DNA from: a bacterium ADurb.Bin157
GTDB lineage: Bacteria > Muiribacteriota > Ozemobacteria > Ozemobacterales > Ozemobacteraceae
Assembly (NCBI GenBank): GCA_002070375.1
Contig: MWDD01000012.1
Location: forward strand, 1-64,000
Length of the DNA stretch: 64,000 nucleotides
Reading direction: 5' to 3'
The translations under genes and the position numbers were made by a program. Below the pieces are notes generated by a model. That model was given only the letters and a program-made list of their open reading frames with translations, ran no database searches and was not told where the DNA came from. This document shows positions 1 to 10,800 of the stretch, piece by piece; the first letter of the stretch is position 1, and every line of letters starts with the position of its first letter.

Positions 1-1775
1 TTAAATATTTCATCAGGATTAGAATAAAATTCGGGGATAATTGTGTAAATTCTGTTTAAATCGCCACCGTCAATTATATTTATATTGCCGGGGTTATCCA
101 ATAACCTATCGTAGGTTTCAGGTGAAGGAAGAAGCTGTATTTTCCAATCACCGGGGGACATTTCTTTGTTCATTGGTATCGGAACTAAAGCATTATAGAA
201 TATTGAAGATATTAAGTATAAGGCATCGTTTTCAATACTGTTGAGTCTGTTGTCAAGTTCACCTTGTTTTATAACAGGCTGAACTGCTAGGGGGTTAAGG
301 TTCTCGTCTATTGCTTCATTCTTGCTGTTATAAATAATAACTTCATTAGAAGAATTTTTGTTATAAACAATAAAAACCCTGTTTTTTCTTGAGTCAAGAG
401 TAACGGTTGTTGCATTAATTTGTTTTATGCGATCTTTAAAGTATTTAACGAGGTATACTAAATCTCTGTTAGTTATTTCGTCGGCAATTTTAGATATGCG
501 GGCTTCCCGGTTTTCGACAAAAGCCAGTAATTCCTTTTCCAATGAATCCGAATAAGACTGTGCAAACCTGTTAAATTCTATTTCTTTGTGAGTTTTGCTA
601 TGTTCTTGATAATATATTATTGAGCCCGCAAAAATAGAAAAAGGAATCAGGGAAACTGCAAAAATGCTTGCAAAGATGACCGTCGATATTTTAAACCTAC
701 CGGCATATCCAAAAAGACCGATGCGAAAAATCAAAAGAGAGAACAGTAAAAAGAACAATAAAATTGGGATCTTGCTTTGCTCAAAGACTCTACGAATTGG
801 GTGCGTTAGGCTTTCATTGCCTGAAGAAACTTTTAACATTAAGATGTTATTTATGGTGTTTAAAACATTCTTCGGGTAATAGCTGCCCCCTGAGGACAGT
901 CTTAGTAATACTTGATCTGATGGTAGACCCATTAAAGATATTTCATTCTTTGTGTTATCGAATTGAAATTTACTTTCAAACTCTTCAGGTTTCAACAATA
1001 AACTTTGATTGCTTTTAAGTTTTTTATAACTTCGCTCAATTCCTGAAAAAACTGACTTCTTTGCGGCAAAATCTAAAAGCTGTCGCAAACTAATATCATT
1101 TTCTCTTACTATTGCCAAAGCACCATTGTAATAAAGGTTGTTTTTGCTAGGTAAGTTAAAATAGCAGATAAGTAAGCGACCCATATCAGTAATTCCACTG
1201 ATATATGAAAACACTTCACCGGGGTTTGTTTCTATATCACCCGGGATTTTCAATATTTGTCTAAGATAGCTTTCTGCTCTTTTGTAGCCCGGAACAATTG
1301 CTGTCGCTCTGCCAATATCAATTTTTCCTTTGTCGCACTTTTGTTTTATAACGGACAACGCCATAGATTTGGGAAAATAACCTATTGATTTTTTGTGTTC
1401 TGATGAAAAATACACATCGCAATTGTTCTTGTCAGAGTTGTACAATATTAGACCAACAAGCGGTAAATCAGTGTTTTCTTTAAATAACTTTGCAGTCTCA
1501 GAAGCTGAATCAGAAATAAATAAATTTTTGTTATTATTTATGGTCTCTTCAAGAAAACGAGTAAATGAAAGGTCTTCCTTAAATGCCTGCATTTCACTGC
1601 TTAAATTTATCTTAACGCTTTCTTTGAGATGAGTCTCAAGATTACTTGCTAAGTTTTCGCCAATAATAATAAAAAATGAAATGGGCGCAACAATCAATAC
1701 CAGCCAAATTAAAAACAGAACTTTTTTATTTGAGCTAAGATCTGCTATGAGTATTCTTTGTTTTTCATTAATCAT
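1..1775 (-). CDS. Membrane sensor protein, paralogue of the upstream cyclase (3' end outside window)
   Basis: The frame is open from an ATG at 1775 to the window edge (591 codons, no stop), so the C-terminus is missing. Seen: an N-terminal membrane segment at about residues 20-41, an extracytoplasmic region to about 345, then paired membrane segments around 350-400 and another soluble region. This layout mirrors the neighbouring 979-residue protein (membrane segment, large sensor region, membrane pair, second sensor region), so the two are probably tandem paralogues. The ATG overlaps the end of the upstream gene by 8 bp, which implies translational coupling. The output domain would be encoded beyond base 1; a cyclase or a phosphatase domain are both possible. 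The sensor region matches no family I recognise. Confidence 0.75.
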   Translation of the reverse strand, partial: MINEKQRILIADLSSNKKVLFLIWLVLIVAPISFFIIIGENLASNLETHLKESVKINLSSEMQAFKEDLSFTRFLEETINNNKNLFISDSASETAKLFKENTDLPLVGLILYNSDKNNCDVYFSSEHKKSIGYFPKSMALSVIKQKCDKGKIDIGRATAIVPGYKRAESYLRQILKIPGDIETNPGEVFSYISGITDMGRLLICYFNLPSKNNLYYNGALAIVRENDISLRQLLDFAAKKSVFSGIERSYKKLKSNQSLLLKPEEFESKFQFDNTKNEISLMGLPSDQVLLRLSSGGSYYPKNVLNTINNILMLKVSSGNESLTHPIRRVFEQSKIPILLFFLLFSLLIFRIGLFGYAGRFKISTVIFASIFAVSLIPFSIFAGSIIYYQEHSKTHKEIEFNRFAQSYSDSLEKELLAFVENREARISKIADEITNRDLVYLVKYFKDRIKQINATTVTLDSRKNRVFIVYNKNSSNEVIIYNSKNEAIDENLNPLAVQPVIKQGELDNRLNSIENDALYLISSIFYNALVPIPMNKEMSPGDWKIQLLPSPETYDRLLDNPGNINIIDGGDLNRIYTIIPEFYSNPDEIF

Positions 1776-4707
1776 TTTTAAGTTCTCTGGTATTTTGCTC
1801 GGGAGCATAAGAGCAAACAGGTATTATGCCCTTTATAGATTCATAAACTTTTAAGTCAATAAATATTTTGCTTGAAACACCATTTTTGGTTTTTGCCTCT
1901 AATAATTCTGCGTTTTTAACTGCATCTCCGATTAGAATAAATTCACGCCTTCTGGATTTTTTACCTGCGTAGCCAAGTAATACTTCTCCGGAACTAATGC
2001 CTATGCCATTATCAATTGTAAATTTGCTTTCGGTCATTCGAGCTTCATTTAATTCTTTCAGTTTGTTTCGCATTTGCAATGCCGCTTTGCAAGCACGAAT
2101 ACAATAATTTTCTTCAAATTCGGAATTTTTATAAAAGCCGGCAACGATAGCGTCGCCTATAATTTTCTCAATTGAACCGCCATTTTCAATAATTGCTTCT
2201 TCCATTTCTGTAAAATAATCGTTTAACAAAGAGACTATTTCTTCAGGTGAATTCGATTCACTAATTAAAGTGAAATTTCGTATGTCAGAGGAAAGAATTG
2301 CAACTTTAACTTTTTCCGCGCTGCTTGCTTCATTTTTATCATAAAGACTTTGATAAAGTTTTTCTGACACAAAACGTCGCATTTTTTCTCTTTCGACTAA
2401 GCCTTCGGACATTTTATTAAAAGACAGCGCCAACTCATTTAGCTCATTACCGGTATCAATTTCAGCCTTAACGTTAATTTCACCCTTTTCGACGCAATTT
2501 ACAAATTCGGATAAAGTTTTGATAGGTGATAAAAATAGGTCCGCCAATGCTTTAGACAGAAGAGAAATGGCGCTGATACAGTAAATTATCAATAGCAAAC
2601 CTAACGAGTAAAAAAATGCTGTAAATCTGTCGTCTCGTAAAATAATAGCTTCGGCAACAATTATTACCGGCGAATTGCCCTTGTATATGGCTTTTCTTAT
2701 CAGAGTTGAATCTTTATTTTTAACAGTGTCTGATATGGTATTTTTCTTTTTGAAGGCTGAATGCGCAAAATGGTAAAGACGATCATAGGTCGCGACATTC
2801 TTTATCGGGTTTGGTTTCATGTAGCTTTTGCCGCATAAAAATATACCGAAATTAACTTGAATTTTTGAATCTGTATAACTTAAACTTTCTAAGTCTGTTC
2901 TTAGTAACTCTAATGCATTTAAATCTAAAAGGTTCTCTCTAAATCTTATTGCTAAGAGCATTTCAGGGGTAAAAGGGTTTTCGGCTCTGCCGATAAGTTG
3001 AAACATGCCGCGTCTTAAAGTGTCTATGTCTGAAAACGGCTTGTCTATAAGGCTTTCAGAAGAAAGTCTTCTGCGGTTAGTTACACTGTTCCAAAACGAG
3101 CCGGTAGATGCCAACATTAAATCAAATTTTGCTATTTCTGCACTTAAACGAAGGTTGCCATTGTTTACAAGCCCCATCTCTTTTACTATTCTGTAGTAAC
3201 CTACCAAATCTAAAAATTCACATCTTTTTTTTGTGTAATTTCCCAAATAACCCCTGTTAAAGTAGTTAACTATATATGTTTCAAGATTTTGGTTTAGTAC
3301 TCTGAAGTTTTCTATGCTTTTATAAATGTCTTTCAGAGGAAAAAATGGGGGTTTGACTATGCGAGAATTTTTAAAATACTCAAGCCAATTGTCTGAAAAA
3401 TCCTTTTTGAAATTTTGTGCTATTAACATTTGCCTTGTATCGTTGCTTTCAAAAATGTGCTCTAACAGCTTTATTCTTGAGTTCACTATGTTTTGGCTGT
3501 TATGCAGTTCCAGGTTGTAGTTGTTTCTGTTGATGATTTCTAAAATAAAAACAAAACCAAATACCGGTATAAAAACAATAAAAGCAACTGCTAGCTTTAA
3601 TTTAAAAGATAAACTTAAAAAGATATTTATGCCTGTAAGCGCCTTAAGATAAAGAATTAAAAAAGTAAGAACACAAAAATAAATACTTATTTGCAGCCAT
3701 TTTATATAATTTCTTAATACAGATTTTATTTCGCTTACTTCTAAAGACACCTGTAAATAAGATTTTTCCAAATTTTTTAAAAATAATTCTTTTGTTCCCG
3801 GGAAAAAAAGTGCCATATTTCTGCATAAAGTGTAAAAATTATTTGGAACGTCATATAAATAGTAATTGCGCCCATTTTTTTCGTAAAAACCCGGCAATTT
3901 CATTGATGATTTGTTATCACTTTTTACGATTTGCCGTTTAATTTTTTTATTTGATGATTTCAGTGTCCGCTTTAAAAGTTGTTTTTGATCTATATCAATT
4001 TCATTAAAACAAATATAATAAATCGATATGTCTTCTATGTGTGAACCCTCGCTTTGATTGAAAACATTGTAGAGGTGATACGAGCGCTGATATCCAAACT
4101 TTGTGCTGTAAAAATAATCGCATTTTCCACTGTAAAAGGGCAATTGAGAGAATAAGGACAAAACCATACTGAAATACCTGTTTGATTTGCCCCCTTTATC
4201 ATATGAATCAGATGAAATTGTGTGGAAAATAGAGTCTAAAAAAGTTTTTTTAAAAACCAGACCTGTTGGGTCTTCGGGATTAGAAAAAAAATCAAATTTC
4301 GAATATAATTGAAAAGGTTTGCTTTTGTCTTTCACAGCGACTAAAAAAGGCTCAATGCCGTAATTCTTCTTTAAAAAATCTTTTAATTTATTTATGTAGT
4401 CAGTCGGAAAGTAATTTTCTTCTTTTGATTTTGCCGGTATAAGTGTTCTTGCAAGAATATTTTCTTTTCTTAGCCCAAAATGAATGTCTGCATCGCGCAT
4501 TGCATTTTCAATGTAAAGAGCCGGAGACAGGTCTGATAAAAAAAGCGACATTTCATGTATAAGCTCGTCGTTAGCTAATGCATGTAATTGCTTCTCATCA
4601 TTATCAGCTAAATCGTATAACAGATTTATAAGAAAAAACAGCGGACCAATTATTATCAGCCCGAAAATTATCAAGCCAAATTTATTAATTAAACCGCCAT
4701 TACTCAT
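1768..4707 (-). CDS. Membrane-bound class III adenylate/guanylate cyclase-like protein with two sensor regions and HAMP
   Basis: 979 residues. A membrane segment lies near residues 8-33, a first extracytoplasmic region to about 335, a membrane pair around 338-395, a second extracytoplasmic region to about 680, a last membrane segment near 685-712, a HAMP-like linker, and a class III cyclase domain at about 798-965. Both metal-binding aspartates are present (SSDIRNFT near 806; KIIGDAIVAGF near 850). The segment that in active enzymes reads GDxVNLAxRLE is here GDAVKNAELLEA, so the transition-state Asn and Arg are replaced by Lys and Leu. The family makes cAMP or cGMP from NTPs; this copy may be inactive, altered, or active only as a heterodimer, perhaps with the downstream paralogue. 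No promoter was assigned in the 111-bp gap upstream. Confidence 0.85.
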   Translation of the reverse strand: MSNGGLINKFGLIIFGLIIIGPLFFLINLLYDLADNDEKQLHALANDELIHEMSLFLSDLSPALYIENAMRDADIHFGLRKENILARTLIPAKSKEENYFPTDYINKLKDFLKKNYGIEPFLVAVKDKSKPFQLYSKFDFFSNPEDPTGLVFKKTFLDSIFHTISSDSYDKGGKSNRYFSMVLSLFSQLPFYSGKCDYFYSTKFGYQRSYHLYNVFNQSEGSHIEDISIYYICFNEIDIDQKQLLKRTLKSSNKKIKRQIVKSDNKSSMKLPGFYEKNGRNYYLYDVPNNFYTLCRNMALFFPGTKELFLKNLEKSYLQVSLEVSEIKSVLRNYIKWLQISIYFCVLTFLILYLKALTGINIFLSLSFKLKLAVAFIVFIPVFGFVFILEIINRNNYNLELHNSQNIVNSRIKLLEHIFESNDTRQMLIAQNFKKDFSDNWLEYFKNSRIVKPPFFPLKDIYKSIENFRVLNQNLETYIVNYFNRGYLGNYTKKRCEFLDLVGYYRIVKEMGLVNNGNLRLSAEIAKFDLMLASTGSFWNSVTNRRRLSSESLIDKPFSDIDTLRRGMFQLIGRAENPFTPEMLLAIRFRENLLDLNALELLRTDLESLSYTDSKIQVNFGIFLCGKSYMKPNPIKNVATYDRLYHFAHSAFKKKNTISDTVKNKDSTLIRKAIYKGNSPVIIVAEAIILRDDRFTAFFYSLGLLLIIYCISAISLLSKALADLFLSPIKTLSEFVNCVEKGEINVKAEIDTGNELNELALSFNKMSEGLVEREKMRRFVSEKLYQSLYDKNEASSAEKVKVAILSSDIRNFTLISESNSPEEIVSLLNDYFTEMEEAIIENGGSIEKIIGDAIVAGFYKNSEFEENYCIRACKAALQMRNKLKELNEARMTESKFTIDNGIGISSGEVLLGYAGKKSRRREFILIGDAVKNAELLEAKTKNGVSSKIFIDLKVYESIKGIIPVCSYAPEQNTRELKND

Positions 4708-4775
4708 TTTTTAACTTAAATTTGCTATCACTAATTTTTTAAAGCGAAATATTATACCATAAATGTTATAAATAC

Positions 4776-4809
4776 AAAAAAACTCGGCAAAATAATTGCC
4801 GAGTTTTTT
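4776..4809 (-). terminator. Rho-independent terminator, bidirectional
   Basis: A 14-bp inverted repeat (4777-4790 with 4796-4809, core CTCGGCAA) flanked by A runs on one side and T runs on the other. It lies 10 bp after the stop codon of the alpha-2-macroglobulin gene and ends that minus-strand transcript. Confidence 0.9.
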
Positions 4810-4818
4810 AGGTGCACG

Positions 4819-7800
4819 TTATCTTGTAACTGTCAAATTAAAAGACTCAGAGTGGCTGTTGAATTCAGGAGCATACATGCATTGAATTTCGGCTATCCCC
4901 GTTTGATATTTACCCGCATGCTGAACTCTGAGTTCGTATTCGAACACATAAGTTCCTTTGGGCAAATAGTCAATGTAAAAATGCGTAGCTGTATCTTTGG
5001 GTGCTTCATAATATGCTAAACCGTCTTGATACCTATAATATGACAAAACGCTTACCGGTTCCATACCGCTTCCTCTGGAATCTTTCATATGGATGTATTC
5101 CATGTCTCTGTCTGTTCTAAGCTGTATTCTTACTACAACTAAGTCGCCGACTTTAAGTTTTCCGTCAGTAACCGGAGAAATAGTCTGCCCTTTATCCGTA
5201 TCTTTTTTTACAAAAATGCTTTTTTTGAGTTTTAGATTCGTTTCATGCGGCGTTACTTTACTCATATCTTCAAGATATTGCCAATGCAAAGCACCCCATG
5301 CAACGCCTTTGTCCTCTTTTGTCAGCTTGATTTCGCCCATAATGGGCATAACTTCACTGCCTGCATAGATCTTTTGGTAGTATCCCGTGCCGGCCTCAAC
5401 ATTTTCAGGCTTGACAGTTTTACCGCCCAGACTTACTGTGACAAGCTTATCAGAGGCCAGTAAATCTGTGCCTTTCAATACCAAAGAATAAATGGCATCG
5501 GTTGTGGCCTTTGTGCTTTTCCAGTTTTGAGTTTGTTTTTGCTTTATTAGCCAAATTTTACACTCTTCAACCGCTTTTTCGTCATTAGTAATTTCTGAGA
5601 ACAACTCAATCATCATAGCCTGGGTTTCAATCTCTGCTCTGTACCACCAGAACGAGATTTCATTCTCACGCCAGAATCTTCCGAGTTCTTCATTGGTTAC
5701 GCTGCGTTCTTTTATACTCTTGACAATATCTATAGGTGTTTTTTTGTCGCCCAACCTGTTCAAGGCAAGAGCAATGTGAGCTTGAGAGATGCGATTGGGA
5801 ACCTTTAGCCAGTTCTGTTTCGCTTTTTCGATAAAGAAGTTAACCGCATCGCTGTGTTGTTTGGCTATCGGATGCGTTTTGATGAAAAAACTTCTTGCGT
5901 AAAGATAAAGAGCCGTAATCGGGGATATAGATATATCCTCTTTATAGTTCGGATACTTGATGATTTCTTTGTAAATTTCGTCTATCCAGCTGTCAAGGTA
6001 ATTCAGAGTTTTTATAGCTATATCTGTGTTTACGCTAACACCCAAATGACGAAGTCTGCCGAAACCTGACATTATGTGTAAAGTAATGTAGTCATTGCTT
6101 CTGCCACCGGGGAACCAAGGGAAGCCGCCGTCGTTGTTTTGCATTTTTGCAAGGGTGTTGTAGGCCCTTTCTGTTTCAGATTTAAGACGGTTAGCTTCAA
6201 ATAAAAGTCCAATTTTGTGTTTTTGTTCTGTTTCGCTCTTTGCGTCAAGTACCCAGGGAGTTTCAAGCAAGGTTACCGATTTGAGATGCTGATTCTTTTC
6301 TAGGTTCGAGAAAAGCGCCTTGCCCCCGTAGCGTTCACTTTCAAGCCAAGTGTTGAAGACTTTTCTTATTTTTGGATTTGAATTGGCAACATATGCAGCC
6401 AGACTGTTGGCATATAAACGGCTGAAAATTTGCTCGGAGCATTCGTGAGGATATTCCATTAGATACGGAAGTGCCTGTATTGCATACCAAGCCGGATTAG
6501 AAGTGACTTCAACCGTTAAGCCCTGATGCTTTAATGTGTCTGATTTTGCTGAATTCACCAGTTTGTCAAACTTAAAGTTTTTGGTTGCCGGACCGTTTAT
6601 AGGCAAAGGAAGCGATTCTGTCACGAATATGTAGCGAGACAAAACTGACAGATAACCTTCTTCTCCGTCTGAAAGATTCCCCGATGTTCCTACAACTTTG
6701 TATTTTATGACACCCGCCATATCAGGAACTTTGAATCTCCAGGCAACAGGTCTTGATTCCCCTGCGGGAACTTCAAAATTCATGGTTCCTTTAAGCCTAA
6801 AGTCATTGTCAAGATTTTTATCAGTAACCGAGTCCATTAACGATAAACGAATTTTACCTGATTGTGTCTGCGCGGATAAGTTAGTTATTTTTGCAGAAAA
6901 TTCCAGTAGATCGCCCTCTCTCAAGAAACGGGGCGGATTAGGTTCTATCATCAAGTCTTTCTGAGTTACGGTTTGCCCGATAATGCCTCCGGCCTGTAAA
7001 TTTTTGCCATGTGCAAATCCCAAAAATTTCCAAGTAGTTAATGCTTCGGGAATCGTAAACTCAATAGAAACAGTGTTATTATCGCCCATTATGAGGTTAG
7101 GGTAGAAAAAGGCTGTTTCGTTTAAGTTTGTTCGCGATGTAACACTGTCTAATGCTGAATCATCGACACTGTTTGAAGCTGTCGAGGCGTCTTTTGCGCC
7201 AAGTCCGCCGGCTAAACCCTCTGAGTCTGCTTCTTGCTCAAAACTTAAAGATTTGTTCGATGTCTCTGCCTTTGCTTTAACCAATGCAGAAGGAGCCGGT
7301 ATGCCTTTTTCCATAATAAAGCTGTCTGCCCTGTCTATGGATGCTTCGTCATACATCATACCTCGCATTCTCATAAAGCCGTAACCATAAAAGTCATTTT
7401 GTATGTTGTATGGCAATGCCGGATAAGAGCGCGATCCAATATACGGATGTTGATTTAAGTCATTCCGCCATTGATTAATTGAATATAGTTTATTCGAGAA
7501 TTGGTTTCTTATCTGTGCGTAATCATGATAAAAACAGCCGAAACCGGTAGTCCAAGAATTAGCGGCATAAGCGTCTAAACTTGCATCATACATGGCAGCA
7601 ACCATTTCGATTGCATTTTTTTCGGCTTCTTCACCGCTTATGTCTATTCTCCAGGTGTCTTTTTTTCCGGGTTCAAGCTTAGAGGTCATATGAGAAAATT
7701 TTAAAGAAAGGTTTTTGATGTCCCAGGGCACTGAAACATAAGAAACTTCTACGTATTCGCGGTTGTCCTTGAATTGTACAACTCTTACGTTGAAGCCTCC

Positions 7801-10800
7801 TCTGTGTTCTTCGGTTACAGGCATTTCAATTAAAGCTTTGTTAGTATTGGAATCGGTCCAATAAGATTTTATTACTTTATTTCTATGCTCAATTTCGATA
7901 AAAGCAGGCCCGGTCTCGTAACCTGTGCTCCAAACTGCGCTGAATTTAGCTCCGGGCAATAGGTTTGAGTTATGGGCTTTAAAGTGAAACGGAATTTTTA
8001 AAGCAAATTTCTTCGCTTGTTCATCAATTGATAAAACAGTGGTCTCTGATTTAATTTCTTTGCCATATTTATCTTTAGTTTGAGCGATGATTCTGTAAGC
8101 ACCTTCAGATAGAGCATTTATGTCACATGAAGCATAGCCGTTATTATCGGTCGTGAACTGGCGAGTAAGAATAACTCTGTCTTCGGACCAGTTTCTTGGG
8201 TCTGATAGGTCAGACTTTGCGGCTGCTTCACCGCTGAAATAAGTTCTTCTGACGGGAGCCACAGGCTGTTTTAATCTGGCAATTTTAAATACACCCGAAT
8301 TTGAAATCGGGCTTCCGTTATGAGTTGTTGTGTTAATTTTTAATGTGAAATCATCTTTGGCACTTATTTCGGGTGCGGCGCTAATATCAAGATTGATTGC
8401 GGTATAGCCGATTCTTACGACTTCAGTTTTTGTTCTTGTTTCGCCGTTTCCGTCAGTAACATCTGCAGTAACTTCATAAGAAAAAATGGGGCTTTTAGAT
8501 TCAGAAATAGTTCTGTCCGGAACAGCTTTAAACTTTATTACAAACTTACCGTTGTTGTCTGTGGTGGTGGTTCCGTGGGCTATTTCCGCAGTTGTCCCGA
8601 AATCTCTTATCCACCAATACCATCTGGGGTATCCGACTTTTCTTTTAACTCTGTATTTAACTACTCCCTTGTCAATTGCAGAACCATTGTATGCCATGGC
8701 GGTGCCGGACATTTCGACATCATCGCCAAGCTTAAACTCAACAGTTGGAGGCATCAAGTCTACTTTGAATTTTGGTCTTTTATATTCTTCGACTCTTATC
8801 GCTGTTTGACCATAAATACTGTTCAAGGTTAAAGAAGACTGACCGCGTCCTGTAATTGAATATCTGCCTGTGAGCCTGTCAGTGGGGGTTGTAAATGTGC
8901 CGGAAAAAGAACCGAATTCGTTTGTTCTGAAAGATTCAGTCGTAACATTTTGCCCATTGGGGTCAAGAAGAGAAACGGATACGTTGGCATTTTCAACTAC
9001 TTTATAGTTGTTGTTGTTTGTGTCAGCCGAATAAGCGATTCCTTTGAAATAGACCGTCTGCCCCGGTCTGTAGATGGCACGGTCGGTGAAAAAATGCAGT
9101 CTTTCGGAATAATTCCCCGGTGATTCGGTTCTGCCGACATTAAAGTAATCGGTCATATATGCCATGTCATCGCCATATTCTACTTTAATAAAACCGCTTG
9201 CGTTTTTTGAGCCGAATTTATATAGGCCGTCTGAATTTGTTTTTCCGTTAAAGATGAGTTCCCAACCGCGATTGTAATCATATGAATAGGCTTTAACCTG
9301 AGCATCTTTTATTGGATTACCGCTTTTGGCATTTATAACAAATACTTCATTATTATTGGCGCGTTTTCTGGAAAAAATACCAAGTTCGCTTATTATAATA
9401 GGTGCTACATGCAGAGCATTGCTTGTCTCAGAATAATCTGATCTGACGCTCGCGACCAAATAGTATATTCCTTTGGGAAGTTCAGGCAAATCTATAATTT
9501 GTTCGCAAGTTTTGTATTCTTTTCCGGGGTCGAGAGTTATTTCCCATTTTTTAAGTGGGTACCCGCTTATAATTTCAGGGTAATCTTTCCAGTCTACCGA
9601 ATCAGGTGAGTAATTCTTTGCTCTGGTTAAAGTATTGTTGGGTCTGTCGACTAATTTAAAATAAAGTTTATTAATATTTCGAAAAGATATTTTAACTTGT
9701 GATTTTTGAGGTGACATTATCTTTTCGGCCTCTATAGAGACGGTTTTAGTCAAGATCTGCGCTTTTATGACATTAGCCAATTGCTCCCCGTAGGTTTGCG
9801 GATAGTTTTCTACGGCTTGATTGATATATTTCAATGCTTTGACATTATCATTTTGGCTTACCAATTCGCGCGCGGCATAAGCTAAGGCTGTGGCAGAATA
9901 GGGGTTGTCAGGGTAGTTTTTGACAATGTTTAAAAGTTGAGTAATATATTTATCGCTTACATTATCACCCACCGCAACGTTTTTTGCCCAAGAAAGTCTA
10001 ATTAAGTCATTGTCAATGAGAGCGTCTGTATTAAGGGTTTCTTTTGCATTTGAAATAAGGCGCTGCAGTATTTTTAATGCTTTGAAGTTCGCCGATTCAT
10101 CATCAAATGATTCAGGAGTCCAATTAATAAAACTATCGCTATCTGAAAGTGCCGGTGAAGAAGCTTCAATTTCAAATGCATTTTTTGGTTTTGCCGCGCT
10201 TTGAATATCTGCCATAAAGAAATCAAGGGCTTCATGAGCAAAAAAATCAAAAAGGGTGGGGCGCAATTTCTCAGGTTGGTTGCCGCCCTCTATAAACCCA
10301 TAAAGCTTTTGGATAGAAATGTTTTTTAAAGATTCTTCTTCGGATAAAACATTTGTATATAAATTGCTTATATGGTTGAAAAGTTTTGGGAGATCCCAGG
10401 CGGTGAAGTCTTTCTCTTCCATGCCTTCAGTTCGATCTCTTTGCATAAATCGATACGAATTTTGGTTGTAATAATGCCAATACCATCTTGCCAAAACAAT
10501 GTTGAGCAAAGGCTTGACACTATTATCTGCAGCAGATATTTCTTTTTCAAGTCGTATAATTTTTTCTTCGGGCTTGTTGCCTTGAATATTGCCTTCTAAT
10601 ACAATGCGTTCACACATTGCTCTGACTGCATCTGCGATGTCGCCTTCTGCAAGTGCCATATCGTATATGGGGCCAAGATGTTCAATGGCGGTTTGAGGCA
10701 ATCCCTTTGACTTGGCTTGATTAACTTTTTGCCAAAGTTCAACTTTTGTTTGAGCATTTGCGGGACTGTTCATAAATAAACCCAAAATTCCGAAGACCAA

